64,000 nucleotides of DNA. Origin: Salvia splendens. Lineage: Eukaryota > Streptophyta > Magnoliopsida > Lamiales > Lamiaceae. The stretch covers positions 33,341,024 to 33,405,023 of the forward strand of contig NC_056032.1 of the NCBI RefSeq assembly GCF_004379255.2, written 5' to 3'. Below the pieces are notes generated by a model. That model searched no databases, had not been told where the DNA came from, and saw only the letters and a program-made list of their open reading frames with translations. The position numbers were made by a program, and so were the translations under genes. This document shows positions 1 to 11,910 of the stretch, one piece after another. The first letter of the stretch is position 1. Every line of letters starts with the position of its first letter.

Positions 1-2
1 TG

Positions 3-248
3 AAAATTTATTGTGATAATTCCGCAGCTGTCTTCTTTTCAAAGAATGATAAGTACTCGAAAGGGGCTAAGCACATGGAGTGGAAATACTTATCAGTTAA
101 AGAAGAAGTGCAGAAACAAAGGGTGTATTTTGAGCACATAAGGAGCGATATGATGGTAGCGGATCCGTTAACTAAAGGACTACCACCCAAAGCTTACATT
201 GGCCATGTAGAAAGGATGGGTATCAAAGATAAAGCCTTGCTATTTTAG
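3..248 (+). pseudogene. Ty1/copia polyprotein, RNase H C-terminal end (cut by window edge)
   Basis: The reading frame is open from the first bases to a TAG at 246-248 and reads as the end of a copia RNase H domain. Visible motifs are YCDNSAAV, the SKGAKHMEWKY stretch (the usual KHI/KHM-E region), RVYFEHI, and the MVADPLTKGL tail typical of plant copia polyproteins. RNase H degrades the RNA strand during reverse transcription. The rest of the element lies left of the window, so whether it is intact cannot be judged. A copia polypurine tract and LTR start follow about 360 bases downstream, which fits. The family call is secure; the subfamily is not. Confidence 0.85.
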
Positions 249-614
249 TTGTATGCTCATGTATTGTATAAACATTCTTGTGAATTCAATAAAAGTTATG
301 TTTCTGTTTGTTTATATGTTATCATTAAAGTTTGTATACAGTATGGTTGTTTAGATAACATATGTTGTATTGAGAATTAAAGTTCATCTCAATGAAAGGT
401 TTATTCATATAAAGTTAGAATTGATTTGTGATACATGGAAGGAATCATGTCAACTAAATGATTATGTGACCGCCATGATTCAATCAAGTTTAACTTTATA
501 GGTATTTAAAGGATATATGAACTTTATAGGTATTTAAAGGATATATGAACTTGATGGTAAAGTGCGCAGAAAAGTAATTAAACCATTGAAAGCTACAAAG
601 GTCAAGTGGGAGAA
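249..614 (+). other. copia 3' untranslated region, ending in a polypurine tract
   Basis: No gene is seen here. The stretch lies between the polyprotein stop and the inferred 3' LTR. It ends in the purine tract AAGTGGGAGAA just before 615, the usual primer for plus-strand synthesis in plant copia elements. It contains a 28-bp tandem duplication, annotated separately. Confidence 0.6.
493..548 (+). repeat. 28-bp tandem duplication
   Basis: Two identical, directly adjacent 28-bp units lie at 493-520 and 521-548, each beginning ACTTTATAGG and ending GATATATGA. They sit in the untranslated region of the copia element and look like a recent replication-slippage duplication. Confidence 0.9.
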
Positions 615-1070
615 TGTAGGAATATTTATTCCTATATGTGACCTATGTAGATATTGGTTTAATATTAAAGATCAAGTTCAAACATATCAGTTGGATTCTA
701 ATATAAAAGACGATACTGTGATGGATTGGTTTCGATTAAAGAATTAGAATCGGATGTATTGATAACCCTCTTCTCTTTCCTTGCATAGATGGTATAAATA
801 TGTGTACATTAAAGTGTATAGAAGATGGAAAGCTGTAGAATAAAGTCTACAGAAAATGTGATGGGTTTAACATGAAAGGGTGTAAGTGAACGGATGCAAC
901 CTTTCGTGAAAGGTTGCGTAAAACTTATATAAACAAATCAGATTTTCAGATTTAAAACACACAGAAAACTCTACAGAATTCAATGTACAAGAAAGGAATA
1001 CAGAAAAGTCATATTGTTATCAGATTCTCCTCCATCGAAAGAATCCGGAAAGAAAAGGCGAAAGAGACGA
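615..1070 (+). mobile_element. copia 3' LTR (right end uncertain)
   Basis: The start is placed at TGTAGGAATA directly after the purine tract, a classic LTR TG start. A TATA box (TATATAAA, 926-933) fits the U3/R promoter. I could not find a clean terminal CA or target-site duplication, and transposase debris begins by about 1240, so the right limit is approximate. A 5' LTR outside the window would settle it. Confidence 0.55.
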
Positions 1071-1229
1071 TAATATCATCCACAACTTTTAGGGGAAACA
1101 TCAACTCGTGGAATACAACCCTACATCAAATATAAGCTATGGATGGAGGTTGGTAAATCATCTCTTTGTTGATGTATATGCAATGGTTGAATTAATACGA
1201 ATCTAGTATCAGATTTCGGTATAGAAATC

Positions 1230-2020
1230 GGTAAAGGGGCTAACAAAGCCTACCCATCTCGACTGCCAAGGCATGATGAATTTGCACGAGAAGTTGCACG
1301 GCTTTTAAGGAATGTTTGGCAGCATAGATTGCATACATTGGGAGTGGAAGAACTGTTCGACCGCTTGGAAAGGGATGCACAGACCGGGTTCAGAGACAAG
1401 AATCCTACAATGATCCTCGAAGTCGTTGCTGACTACCGGCTGTGGATTTGGCAGCGTACTTTGGGGTTTCCGGGTCGAACGACGACATCAACGTCCTACT
1501 GTCGTCGCCCCTCTTCAATGGCCAGTGCCTTGGCATGGGTCCGACCATCAGTTTCATAGCCAACGGCAACCAGCATGATATGAGCTACTATTTGGCTGAT
1601 GGGATATCCCTAGGTGGCACGTATTTATTAATACGATCAGATGCCCAACTAACCCAAAGAAAATTTACTTTGCGCAACGACAAGAGGCTGCTCGGAAGGA
1701 TGTGGAGCGGGCATTTGGTGTGCTTCAGTCGCGATGGGCTGAGGTGAAAGCCCTGTCATGACTGTGGTATGACGAATGCATTGTTGATATCATGTATGCA
1801 TGTATCATTATGCATAACATGATAGTCGACAATGAAGGTCCAGAACTCACTGACTGGGCCAATGAAGATAGTGTCGGACCAAGCCACAGTGTAGCCACCG
1901 CCCCTGTACAAATGGGTATACCCCACAGCGACACCGAAAAGGTCCAAGCATTTGTTACTATGCGCCAACAGGAAGCCCATATTCAACTCCAACACAATAT
2001 AATTGAAGAGTTATGGGCAT
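1230..2020 (+). pseudogene. PIF/Harbinger transposase, degraded
   Basis: Pieces of a DDE_Tnp_4 (HARBI1-like) transposase can be read in changing frames. They are [13 protein letters not shown] near 1319-1350 (first catalytic Asp region), SNDDINVLLSSPLFN near 1470-1515 (second Asp), RKDVERAFGVLQ-like sequence near 1705-1735 (Glu region), then IVDIMYACIIMHNMIVDNEG near 1785-1835 and a C-terminal helix to about 2020. The same order occurs in the nearly intact copy at 11911-13908. Frameshifts and stops break it, so it cannot make transposase. The N-terminal part is missing or unrecognisable, and I did not find matching terminal repeats around it. Confidence 0.85.
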
Positions 2021-2131
2021 GTAGGGTTTGCACATTGCTATCGTTTGTATTTTCTATAATGGTTGTTTAATCGTTGTATTTTTTTTTCAAAATTGTAATA
2101 CAATGAAGGTTTTCAAATTAGTTAAACTATA

Positions 2132-2310
2132 CTCCCTCCGTCCCGCACTACTCGCACTTATTTCCTTTTTGGGCGTCCCAAGTTACTTGCACTCTTTCCA
2201 TTTTTAGTAAAAAATTTCACCTACAGCCGTCATTTTTGACTTTCTTATACACTCATTCCTTAATCTCCGAGCCGAAAAGGAAATGAGCGAGTAGCCTGGG
2301 ACGGAGGGAG
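2132..2310. mobile_element. Stowaway-type MITE (179 bp)
   Basis: The left end CTCCCTCCGTCCC and right end GGGACGGAGGGAG are inverted repeats, flanked by TA at 2130-2131 and 2311-2312. The terminal similarity extends inward (CACTACTCGC versus GCGAGTAG). This is the standard structure of Tc1/mariner-derived Stowaway MITEs, which are non-coding and mobilised in trans. Confidence 0.93.
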
Positions 2311-2733
2311 TATTTTTTTGTTCAATTCATTTCGTTGTTGTTTTTAGTGTTTTTTTTTCAAATTCATTTAAATGGGAGAGCTAGGCTGGGCTGTTGTTGG
2401 GCTAGGGTATTGGGTAGACCTTGGGAAGGGTATAATGGTTTAGCAAAGAAGTTTTAGGTTTGGCTATTGCTAGGCCGTGACTGGAGCAATCATATAATGT
2501 TATTAATAGAAAACAATTTTTAGTTATTCAAAGCAAAGTGCTGTTGTGGAGAAGTTTGAGGGGTTTTTAAAGTGTCGACTATTTACTCATTGTCTTTTTT
2601 GGCATTTTTAGGAGAAAATAAAACGTTTGTATTTCATTAACTTCAATTTTTTATTTTCTCATTTGTTTGTTTATCCTTCGTGACAATCTTGGTTGATGGA
2701 TTAGTTTCATGGATAGGAGCTAGAGTCAACTAA

Positions 2734-3570
2734 GAGCATCTGCATCGGTGCTTGTGGGGAAGGACGGCGTCCGTGCCGTCGGCGCTGCATGCCCCTGTTC
2801 GCCGATGTGCTCTTGCCGACGGCACGGTTCTGCTCGGTGCATCGAGCACGTCCGTGCCAAAAATATAGCCGTTTTATTAACGTTTTTTGAATTTTTTTGA
2901 ATTTTTAAAAAAAAAAAAAATTCCAAAATCATCTTTAAATACACACATTCATCATCCATTTTGGAGTCCTTCAAGGCCGATTCAATATTGTGAAGGCCTC
3001 GTCTCGGCTGTGGTACGTTAAGAACATTGTCGACATCATGTACACGTGTATTATCTTGCACAACATGATTATAGCTAACGAAGGACCGAGGGCGGCTAAC
3101 TTTTACGACGAGGATGAAGCCGGAAGCTCAACCGCAAGGTCTCCCCCATGCTGAGGTGTGCATACGACGGTGCGCGAGAGGATCGAAACAAGACACACAA
3201 TGCGCGATACCAAAACCCACATTGAGCTACAAGAAGACCTAATAAAAAACATTTGGGCAAAATTCGGCCACGAGTAGTGGTTTTTTTTAATTTTATTAAT
3301 TTAATTATGTAAATTTTAATTTTTAGGATTTTAATTATGTAATTTTTAATTTTTTTAGTAATTAGTAATAGTATTTTATGTATTTTTAATGTATTTTAAT
3401 ATTGCGAAAATTATTTTATTTAAATTGAATAATAGAATGGTGACACCCTTGAGCATGTCCTTGCGGAAGAGTATGGATATGAATGTTGTGCTCTTGTCAA
3501 ATAACATGGAGTAAAAAATGAATAAAAGTGGGTCCAAGCCCACGTCCATGATCTTTGGCTGGGGATGCTC
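2734..3570 (+). mobile_element. Non-autonomous PIF/Harbinger element with transposase remnant (837 bp)
   Basis: The termini GAGCATCTGC and GGGGATGCTC are flanked by TAA at 2731-2733 and 3571-3573, the TWA target duplication of PIF/Harbinger. Inside, 2965-3276 encodes the C-terminal end of the transposase (FGVLQGRFNIVKA, IVDIMYTCIILHNMI, YDEDEAGSSTARSPP), with one stop inside the last domain and a final TAG. It closely resembles the C-terminus of the 11911-13908 transposase, so it is an internal-deletion derivative of the same family. Confidence 0.88.
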
Positions 3571-3573
3571 TAA

Positions 3574-5070
3574 ATTGTAAAATTGACTATGAAATGAAGA
3601 TCTGGAATCAAGACATTTAAATGCCAATAAAGGGTCTTGCGAGTTTTGTTTCTACTTTGTATGCGATAAATATCATCAGTAATATTAAATCATTTTATCT
3701 AGTGAACATATCAATATAGTATTATAGTATATGCTTTCTTGGTGATTTTTAATTGTACGTAGGAGTGCCGAACAATAACTTTAAGTTTTTCAATTTTCAA
3801 TAATGAGATTATACTATGAAAGAAATACTGTATGCTATTACATCATATTAGATGTTTGAAAACCCAATATATGATTTTTCATATAAAATCGAGTCATATA
3901 CTTCGTATAGTAATATTATAAACTCAACTAGGGCACACCAACCAAGGCATGGGATACGCCAATTAATTACTCCCTATTTAAGTAATCTTTGTAGTTACAT
4001 CTTTCGTTTAATTTATAGGATTAACACGTTAATCAAGTTTGATGAAAGAAAACGTGTTATTCCATGTATTGCTACCTTAATTTAACCTCACATTAAGACA
4101 AGTCATAAGGGATAAGCACACCACTACTCTTTTTCTTTTCTTTTCTTTTTTTATTCCAATAAGGTCACCTCCTTCAATTTAATTTCGGCGGAAACATTAT
4201 ATACTACTAATTACTAAATTTATCAAGGATCTTGACTTGATACGGGCCAAAAAACAGCATGAACAACCTATCTTGAATTCAGATAATTATCAAGAGTACT
4301 CGGATTCTGACTAAGCCAATCAAGATAAATCATAGTAGTAGATTTTATATAATAACCTAACTATTTTAGGAGTTGCATTTATTATTTTTGTTGGACATGT
4401 GAAAGTGGATATGAGAGATGTTGGGCATAGGATAGGAGCATATAGGTTTAGTTTTTGTTGCATTATTAACAATTAACAACTATATATAGAATACTAGCAA
4501 AATTAGATTTTCTAAACTGTTGACTTAACGTAATCAATAAACATATACTACCCATGCAAGAGTTTCGACACCAAATCCCAAGAATATCTTCGTGTGCTTT
4601 ATATATTATGTTGTGAAGAAAATATTTTAATGTATGAGATCTATCAACGATTTTATCTTCATTTAATTTTACATATGCAGTTATATAATTGAATAGTAAG
4701 ACGCGTCAATAATTGTTGGTATTTTTAAAAAAAGATTCGGCTAATAATTATTTTGACAAAATAATTAGTTGCTACTAAATGTCTTATATGCTATGTGATG
4801 AATTTATGTGTTGCCTCAAATTATTACTGTACATAAGTCATGCATAACAGCATAAGAGTCGATGAAGCAGACGAAACGGAGAGGTGGGTTAAGTTGAAAA
4901 GGCTAAATTGGAAAATACTTAACTTGTATTAAAATCTTAATAATGGGTATGGAGAGCTAGTATGATGGAATATTATAATGTTGAATATTGTTGATTAATA
5001 ATCCCTTTGTTTCATTTATGGGTTAAGTTGAAAAGGCTAAATTGGAAATCACAAATAGTATTAAATTTTT
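3574..5070. other. AT-rich intergenic stretch, no gene seen
   Basis: No coding pattern, RNA gene or clear transposon was recognised. There is a pyrimidine-rich run near 4131-4153. A segment at about 4886-5018 is the first copy of a direct duplication whose second copy is split by the element at 5071-6072. Confidence 0.5.
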
Positions 5071-6072
5071 GAGTGAACTACATAAATGGTACCTGATCTT
5101 TCACTTTCGTATATAAATGGTACATGATATTTATTTTATATCGTTTTTGGTACCTATAAATCACATTTTTGGTACCTGATAATATTTTCACCCCAAAATA
5201 CCCTCTAAACAAATACATTTTCTCATTTGTGTCATAGAAGATATTTTGGGCATACACAAAAATAGTACCAAAATTGATATTATTAATCAATATTAATATT
5301 ATTATTTTGATGTTATAAATTAATAATTTATTTATTTTTAAATATTATTCAAATATACTTAATTATAATTACAGTTATAATTATATTTAATTAATATAAT
5401 AATATTATTGTTATAATACTAAAAACTAGTAGTAATTAATAAATAATTATAGTATAATTATTTAAATTATGAATCATGTAACATAAAATAATAATTAAAA
5501 TTATTATTATTATTATTTTATATTAAATTAATAACTAATCAATATAGTCTTAATAAAATTTTAAAATTGTGAATTGTATTCATAATGATATAAAGAGTTG
5601 AATATTTTTAGTTAGGTGTTTCAACCATAAAATGAGTATAAAATAATTTAATAAAATATTTTAAATAATTAATTTAATTAGGTGTTTTGTTCTTGATTTA
5701 TAAGTATTATGAATGCAATTAGATGTATGTATAAAATATTAAAAAGAAAGAAGAAAAAGGAGAGAAAAGAAAAAAGAGGAAAAATAAACTACGGAGAAAA
5801 AAGAAAGAAGAAAAGAAGATAAAATACTAGAAAGAAAGAAGAAAGGAAGAAATAAGAAAGGAAGAAAAAAAATCACATGTTTGGTATACAATTTAATTAA
5901 AGAAGAAAAAAATCACATGTTTGGTATACTATTTAATTAAAGAAGAAAAAAATCACATGTTTGGTACCTAAGGTTATTTTTGTCACGGGGTACCAAAAAT
6001 AATATAAAATAAAGATCAGATACCATTTATGTGCGAAAGTGAAAGATCAGGTGTCATTTATATAGTTCACTC
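5071..6072. mobile_element. Mutator-type (MULE) MITE with long terminal inverted repeats (1,002 bp)
   Basis: The first and last roughly 39 bases are inverted copies: GAGTGAACTACATAAATGG at the left, and the complement of GAGTGAACTATATAAATGAC at the right. Both continue into the shared word GATCTTTCACTTTCG. Flanking 9-mers TAAATTTTT (5062-5070) and TAAAATTTT (6073-6081) differ at one position and fit a 9-bp duplication typical of Mutator elements. Comparison with the unsplit duplicate at 4886-5018 supports the boundaries. The interior is AT-rich, with a purine-rich tract (about 5735-5870) and a 40-bp tandem repeat. There is no transposase. Confidence 0.85.
5861..5970 (+). repeat. 40-bp tandem repeat, about 2.75 units
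   Basis: AATCACATGTTTGGTA recurs at 5871, 5911 and 5951, a 40-bp period. The units are joined by ATTTAATTAAAGAAG and differ by single bases. The array lies inside the MULE-type MITE. Confidence 0.9.
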
Positions 6073-6500
6073 TAAAATTTTAATAGTAATATGTTAACGG
6101 GTATGGAGAGCTCTAGTATGATGGAATATTATAATGTTGAATATTGTTGATTAATAATCCCTTTGTTTCATTTAAGAGTCTACTTTTATTATTTTAGTTC
6201 TTCCTCCCACAATACAAATTTATTTTCACTTTTACAGTACAAATTTACTTTCACTTTTACTATAAATGAAAGTATGTATCACATTCAGTTAACTCATTTT
6301 ATCCACATTTTATTATTCCATTTATCCTGTAAAAATAGAAATTTTGGAGATAACATGAATTTTAATGCGAAATTTGTAAAGTATGTGTGAGATAGAAAGA
6401 AAAAGTGATTGAAGTATTATTAGCCAATATTAGGGTTCAGCTCATAAAAGAGAAAAAACTTGTCAAAAGTAGAAGTTGACTAATTTGAAGGACATCCCAA

Positions 6501-6509
<9 letters not shown>

Positions 6510-6544
<35 letters not shown>
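6510..6544. repeat. (TA)n microsatellite
   Basis: An uninterrupted TA run directly abuts the left terminus of the 6545-10558 element. A matching run lies at its right terminus. Confidence 0.95.
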
Positions 6545-6547
<3 letters not shown>

Positions 6548-7869
6548 ATGTATTCATTTCCTTTTTCTATATTTCCTACTATTTCCTTCTTCATCATGGC
6601 CGTTGATTTACTAAATCCTAGGGCCTAAATGAGTGGGTTGAATCAATTAAAATAATCACTAAACAAATCGGAAAAGGCTAAATTCGTAATAAGTGTTTTT
6701 GGTAGTTATGGTAACTTCCTTAATTTACTCCTCTGAAGATCTTCACGGTTATTCTCCTCTCTGCAATTTTTTTTTCGCTCCAGACGTGAATTATAGAAAA
6801 TTCTCTTCTCTCTAATTGATTATTTCGCTCAGCCATTCCTTGCAATTATCGGATATCCGATCATTGCTAAATTGTTTAGTGTCGTCTGTTACCGGCGTGG
6901 TGATTGACAATTCAAATTCTGATTCCAAATCCACTCCTAATTTTTCAAATATTTTTCAATTCGTGATTGAATCTGCAGATTTAGATCTATGTGATGATTT
7001 ATTTCGATCTAATTCTACAAATTAGATTGACTCTTGAAATTCTGATTCTTCTTCTAATTATTTTGTTTTGTTCATGTGTCTTTGAATTCACGAGATCTGA
7101 ATAAGAGGTATGATGATAATCTACCCATATAGATATATTTCTGCATTTGAATGATGAATACTTTCATGCACTACCATCTGATCTCTCATCAGTATCTCAA
7201 AAATTCATTTATTTTTCCAATTTCTGATTGAAATGCCATTTTTTAAACTTGATTAAAAAATGGCAATCTGTGATGCAATTTGTTGTCAATTGACTGATAT
7301 CCAGTGATTATCAAATACAAAATCACCATCTTTCGACTGAGATTGCTGTTGATTCAAACACTTTTATCAAGAATTAGTATTTGATTTATCTATGCCCATG
7401 GTATCTAATGTTAAGGAGTTTATTCAATTTCTTGATATTTCGTTTTTGTGCGCATAAATTAACTAGAACAGGCCTTGCGACACAGTTTGCTTTGCTGCAT
7501 AGGCTTTCTGTTACTAATTTCCTGTCTACATATTTATTTTAAAATTATTTTATTTCTAATTTTATTTGTTTCTGTATATTGTCCTTTCTTTCTGAATTGA
7601 AATTATGAAATTTCTTGTTCCAATTACTAGTATTTTGCTAAGTAAGTTAAAATTGTTCATTAAGGCTCTTAATGTGTCATGTTTCGATGTTTGGCACACG
7701 TTTCTTGTTTAACCCAAGGGTTTAATAAGCCTATGGGCTAGGGTATAGTACTTACACATTATATGGAAGTTGTAAAAGAGCGTGTAACTGACGTATATAA
7801 ACATCACGTATTTTTTAAATTTACATATTTTACCGAATAAAGTTATGGAAAAGGTGCAAGGATACATAT

Positions 7870-9740
7870 AATGCACCAAATAAATGTGCATAATGATATC
7901 TATTTTCTGTGTAATGCATAATACGTTGGAGGAATTAATGAAGGACCGAGAGTATGCATCATTCATTTAGGGTTTAGATATGTCGTGTTTCAATGTTTAG
8001 CACACGTTTCTTGTTTAACCCTAGGGTGTGCCGTTAGCAACTTACAAATTACACGGATGTTAAGGCCTACAAAACCATATTCACCCCTATACACAAAAAA
8101 ATTGTCATAATGCATACTATATTGCAAATAATGCCATTGGATGCAGACGTAATGCACATCATAAATAATAGTACTGCACCTAATACTTATCTGAATATCG
8201 ATAATCTTTCGGCGCTTAAAGAAAGTCGTAAATCAAATAACATATTTTACATCCCTCTAGCTTATTGTACTGTATAATGTATTAGTGCATTGTTTGTTTT
8301 ACAAGTTGCATTATGTATCGTGTCATTTATATTATGTGGGATGTAATACGCATTATTACTGAATAATGCAAACATCTTTAACAATAATGCACAAAGTAAT
8401 AAATGTAATGCACATATTATAAGTTTGAATAATTACTTGTAATCCATTCATACTACATATTCCCAAAAACATTGTCAACTACCAACACGCATCTTAATGT
8501 TGCAAAAAACTTCAGTATCAAATTCAAATGTGAACCACCAAATCAAGGATTTCGTTAACCTCCATCAACCTATATGCAAAACCATCACTCGCTACAGACC
8601 ATAATTATCAACCCACTGCTCGAAATTGAACTTTGCAGGTCTCTCCCTCCAATACTTTGTCGCTTTAGTTTGGTTTGCAGAACCTCGGGTGTTGTGCGCA
8701 CAGGTAAGGAGCGTCCGTGCAATCTTGATTCTACACATCTCTAAGCCTTTTGTTCCTTTTGCACTCAGCCACTGGTATAATGTCGTCCACTACGTCGTCT
8801 ATCTCGTCCCTAAGCTCCTTGTCTGATATTACCAAACAAAACAACACATTAGAAAATTATCACCAATTCAAAAGTCAGCATCATATGACCTGTGTAAGGT
8901 TTGACACGTAAATCAAAAAAGCTATTGCTTCAGTCAGAACATATAATGCAAAAAGTACCACCCATAATGCGTTTGAAAAAGCAAATAATGCACTTATTAC
9001 CATAACATAACATATTTATCAATTTAATCAACAACCTGAAGCTTAGTTTGTAATCTGAGTCAATTAACAAATACAATCAACACCTCTGTTGTGCTTACTA
9101 TACTCCTCATTATACTCTTTTATAATGCAAAATGTATTCGACATAATGAAACTCTCATACGACATAATGCATTGTCTAAAGCGAAAAATGCATACGTATT
9201 ACACCAAAAAACTAGTAACCAATATCAACAATACATCACAGATTCATAATGCAATACCCAAACGCAGGAGTAACCATATTGAATCTTGTCTGAGTTTCTT
9301 AAACATCAAAGACAATAAACGTATTAATGCCTGCTATAGACATCATAATGCTCAATATATGATATATAATGCACAGTCCAAAATAAATAATGTATCAGTT
9401 AAGGAACATAATGGCACTTACATGTATACATAATGCATTGTCTACACCCAAAAATGCACATGTAATACACACAAAGACTAGTATACCATATCAAGACTAC
9501 AACTCATGCTGAGCCATACACTCCACCAAATGCATAATTACGGATTCATAATGCACCTCCCACACCAAACAATAACAATATGTAAACTTTGACAGAGTTG
9601 CTTAACCCACAGAGTCAGTACCCGTATTAATACATAATATAGACAGCATAATGCAAATATTATGTTACATAATGCATAGTACAACATAAATAATGCATAA
9701 ATATAATATTGCCTGAATAATTCTTACATATATAATGCGT
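7870..9740. repeat. Dense interspersed TAATGCA motif array
   Basis: ATAATGCA or AATGCA recurs about two dozen times, nearly always in the plus orientation, spaced from about 20 to 200 bp. Examples lie near 7870, 7914, 8108, 8151, 8946, 9124, 9163, 9246, 9367, 9431, 9549, 9651, 9669 and 9689. Two more lie near 10420 and 10441, close to the right terminus. It is not a simple tandem repeat. In DNA transposons such arrays often bind transposase; that role here is inferred. Confidence 0.75.
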
Positions 9741-9900
9741 CATATACTGCACATAATGACACTTACATATATACATACTGCATTAAGCAAACATGGAATA
9801 ATCCTTCCACAAAATCGACATATAAGATATTGAATTCCACCAGCAGCGCCGCAAATTTACCTGCAACTTGAGATGGTTGTGAGCGTGGACGTCCTCGCAT
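8770..9900 (-). pseudogene. Remnant 5' exons of a MULE-borne gene (RGR/SQP start)
   Basis: On the minus strand an ATG at 9898-9900 opens MRGRPRSQPSQVA and ends at a good donor (GCAG then GTAAAT). A possible second exon starts near 8823 after an AG and reads DKELRDEIDDVVDDIIPVA before a stop. The first exon resembles the start of the Ulp1-like gene in the 10-kb element (RGRSKSQPTQ), at a similar distance from the right terminus. The second exon is weakly supported, and no catalytic domain was found. Confidence 0.45.
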
Positions 9901-10556
9901 ATTCTATCTGTCTGGCAATAACCAAATAAAATTCCAAATCAAACAATGCTCTCAGACCCAGAATAAATAAAACCCAGTAGGATTCAGAGAAATGTCAGAA
10001 CACACAATACAACCCAGTCGGCCATCAAAATGCATGCTTTTAAACCCAAATCAATAAATTCCGGTGTGAATTTATTGTTCCGCCACAGTTGTCGCTGTTA
10101 CAAGTTATAGTTATCGCACCAAAACAATATTTAAAGCACAGACACGTACCCTGACGCCGGTAGGGTTTCGTTGTTACGAACGGCGGAGGATGTGTGATGA
10201 AATTTCGGACACTTGCGGTCGATTACTTGAAAGAGTTGCTCGTTGTTCACAGATCTAGGGTTTGGGGAGAGGCGATAGTGGAGAGAGTGGAGAGTTGGAA
10301 GATTTGGTGTACAACGTTTAATGACCGAGAATGAAGAGTTGGAAGTTTCAAATCTCTATAATTTCGCTCTTTCCAAATTCTGGCAGTTCTAATCTCGTAG
10401 AATTACTTTTTTAGCCTTATAATGCACACACACAGGTTCCATAATGCAACACGGATTCACATTTGAATTGTCAATCTGGACCGTTGATGTAGTTGATCTA
10501 ACGCCTAAGAATGAGAAGAAGAAAGGATGTTATAGTTGAAAAGGAGAATAATGCTC

Positions 10557-10558
<2 letters not shown>

Positions 10559-10611
<53 letters not shown>
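10559..10611. repeat. (TA)n microsatellite
   Basis: A TA run abuts the right terminus of the 4-kb MULE and mirrors the run at 6510-6544. The simplest reading is insertion of the element into one pre-existing TA tract. Confidence 0.95.
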
Positions 10612-10613
<2 letters not shown>

Positions 10614-11596
10614 ACAAAATGAAGACTCGTATTCCATTAACTTTTTTTTCCATTATTTTTGTTTTCATTTCTTAAAACATGTGATGAGTCAAATATAAAA
10701 TCCTATTACGAGACAAAGGAAATATCGAAGAGTCATATTTATTGAAATCAAGTCACACTCAATACCGAGGGCGAGACCTGGCTATGAGCAAGCCAACTGA
10801 CCTGATATGATAACACTTATGAGGCGAAAGTTCTAGAGTATAAAACATGGAAGGGTCTTTATAAAATTAAAGTGAAATTTTATGTAATTAAAGTCGTTAT
10901 TTTAGTGATGGACCATATATTCAAATAACTCATTCATCTCACATTTTATTATAAAAGTATATAAAAATAAGATCGATATTCCACTAATTTTTTCACCAAT
11001 TTTCTATATTATATTTCATAAAATTCATGTCAGATCAAAGGGTGACGTGTATTGGACAGTAGCCTCGATTCGTAGACTGTTGCTATTAAAAAAATAACCA
11101 ATCAATCGCATGTTTTCACCGAAAAAGTGGAATCTGAAAATTTTGGAAGCATATTACTCATTTTTTTATTTTATGGCAAAAGATTTCTCATTTTTTTTAT
11201 AAATTAAAATAAAGATAAAAACAAAAATCATGTCTGTATCACTCCGATTGCAAGGAACTTAGAAGAATATTTACTAAAAAATTATCAATTGATACCATAT
11301 AATATGCCTAAAAATAACTTTAACGTAAACTTATTGATATAGGTTATCACAAATTTTAAAATAAATAAATAAGAAATTGTACAAGACATCTCAATACATA
11401 TTTATATCCAAATTTATAGTATTAAATAAGTTGTTAGTAATTATAAGTATCAACTGAATTACAAATATGTCATTTTAATTTTGGGTTCAAATCTAAATAG
11501 ACCTCAAATTGATAAAATATTGCACGAAAAATAGCTAATCACGTCTATATGGTTATGGTAACAGAATAAAGTTTTTCTTTACTATTTTAAGAGTCT
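10612..11596. other. AT-rich intergenic stretch, no gene seen
   Basis: No convincing gene is present. The first 100 bases hold words shared with Stowaway interiors elsewhere in the window (ACTCGTATTCCATTAAC, CATTTCTTAAAAC), suggesting an eroded MITE without recognisable ends. Confidence 0.5.
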
Positions 11597-11910
11597 GAGC
11601 ATCCACAACCGTGCTCTTGCCAGCGGCACGGTTGTGTGCCCGGGCGGTACTATTCATGCCTGCTCTCTGGCAAGAGCACAACACCCACAACTGTGCTCTT
11701 CCGCAAGGACGAGCACAATTAATTTAAAATTCAATTAAACAATAACATTTCCATAATATTAAAATTCATTTAAAAACCACAATAAATATTACAAATGACA
11801 AATAAAATTAAATATTACATAATTAAAATCCTAAAAATGAAAAATTACATAATTAAAATCCTAAAAATTAAAAATTACATAATTAAAATCCTAAAAATTA
11901 AAAAAAACCA

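Larger units (their letters stand above)
4886..6173 (+). repeat. Tandem duplication (about 130 bp), second copy split by a MITE
   Basis: Copy 1 (about 4886-5018) begins with GGGTTAAGTTGAAAAGGC and ends with CCCTTTGTTTCATTTA. Copy 2 starts at about 5019 with the same words, is interrupted after 5070, resumes at 6073, and ends with the same CCCTTTGTTTCATTTA near 6173. Copy 1 therefore preserves the empty insertion site. Confidence 0.85.
6545..10558. mobile_element. Mutator-like element, 4.0 kb, internally deleted or non-autonomous
   Basis: The left end GGGATGTATTCATTTCC and the reverse complement of the right end (GGGAGCATTATTCTCC) are imperfect inverted termini. The left end matches the left end of the 10-kb MULE at 28075 (GGATGTATTCAT). 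The element sits inside a (TA)n run, so the target duplication cannot be defined. It has no transposase domain. It contains a broken minus-strand first exon near the right end, about two dozen copies of AATGCA mainly at 7.87-9.7 kb, and two copies of a CCC(T/A)AGGG-containing repeat near 7705 and 8010. It is probably a deletion derivative of the same family as the larger element. Confidence 0.7.

Noticed and set aside
6816..7025. 69-aa frame near the left end of the 4-kb MULE
   Set aside because: Composition is ordinary and no domain or splice continuation was found.
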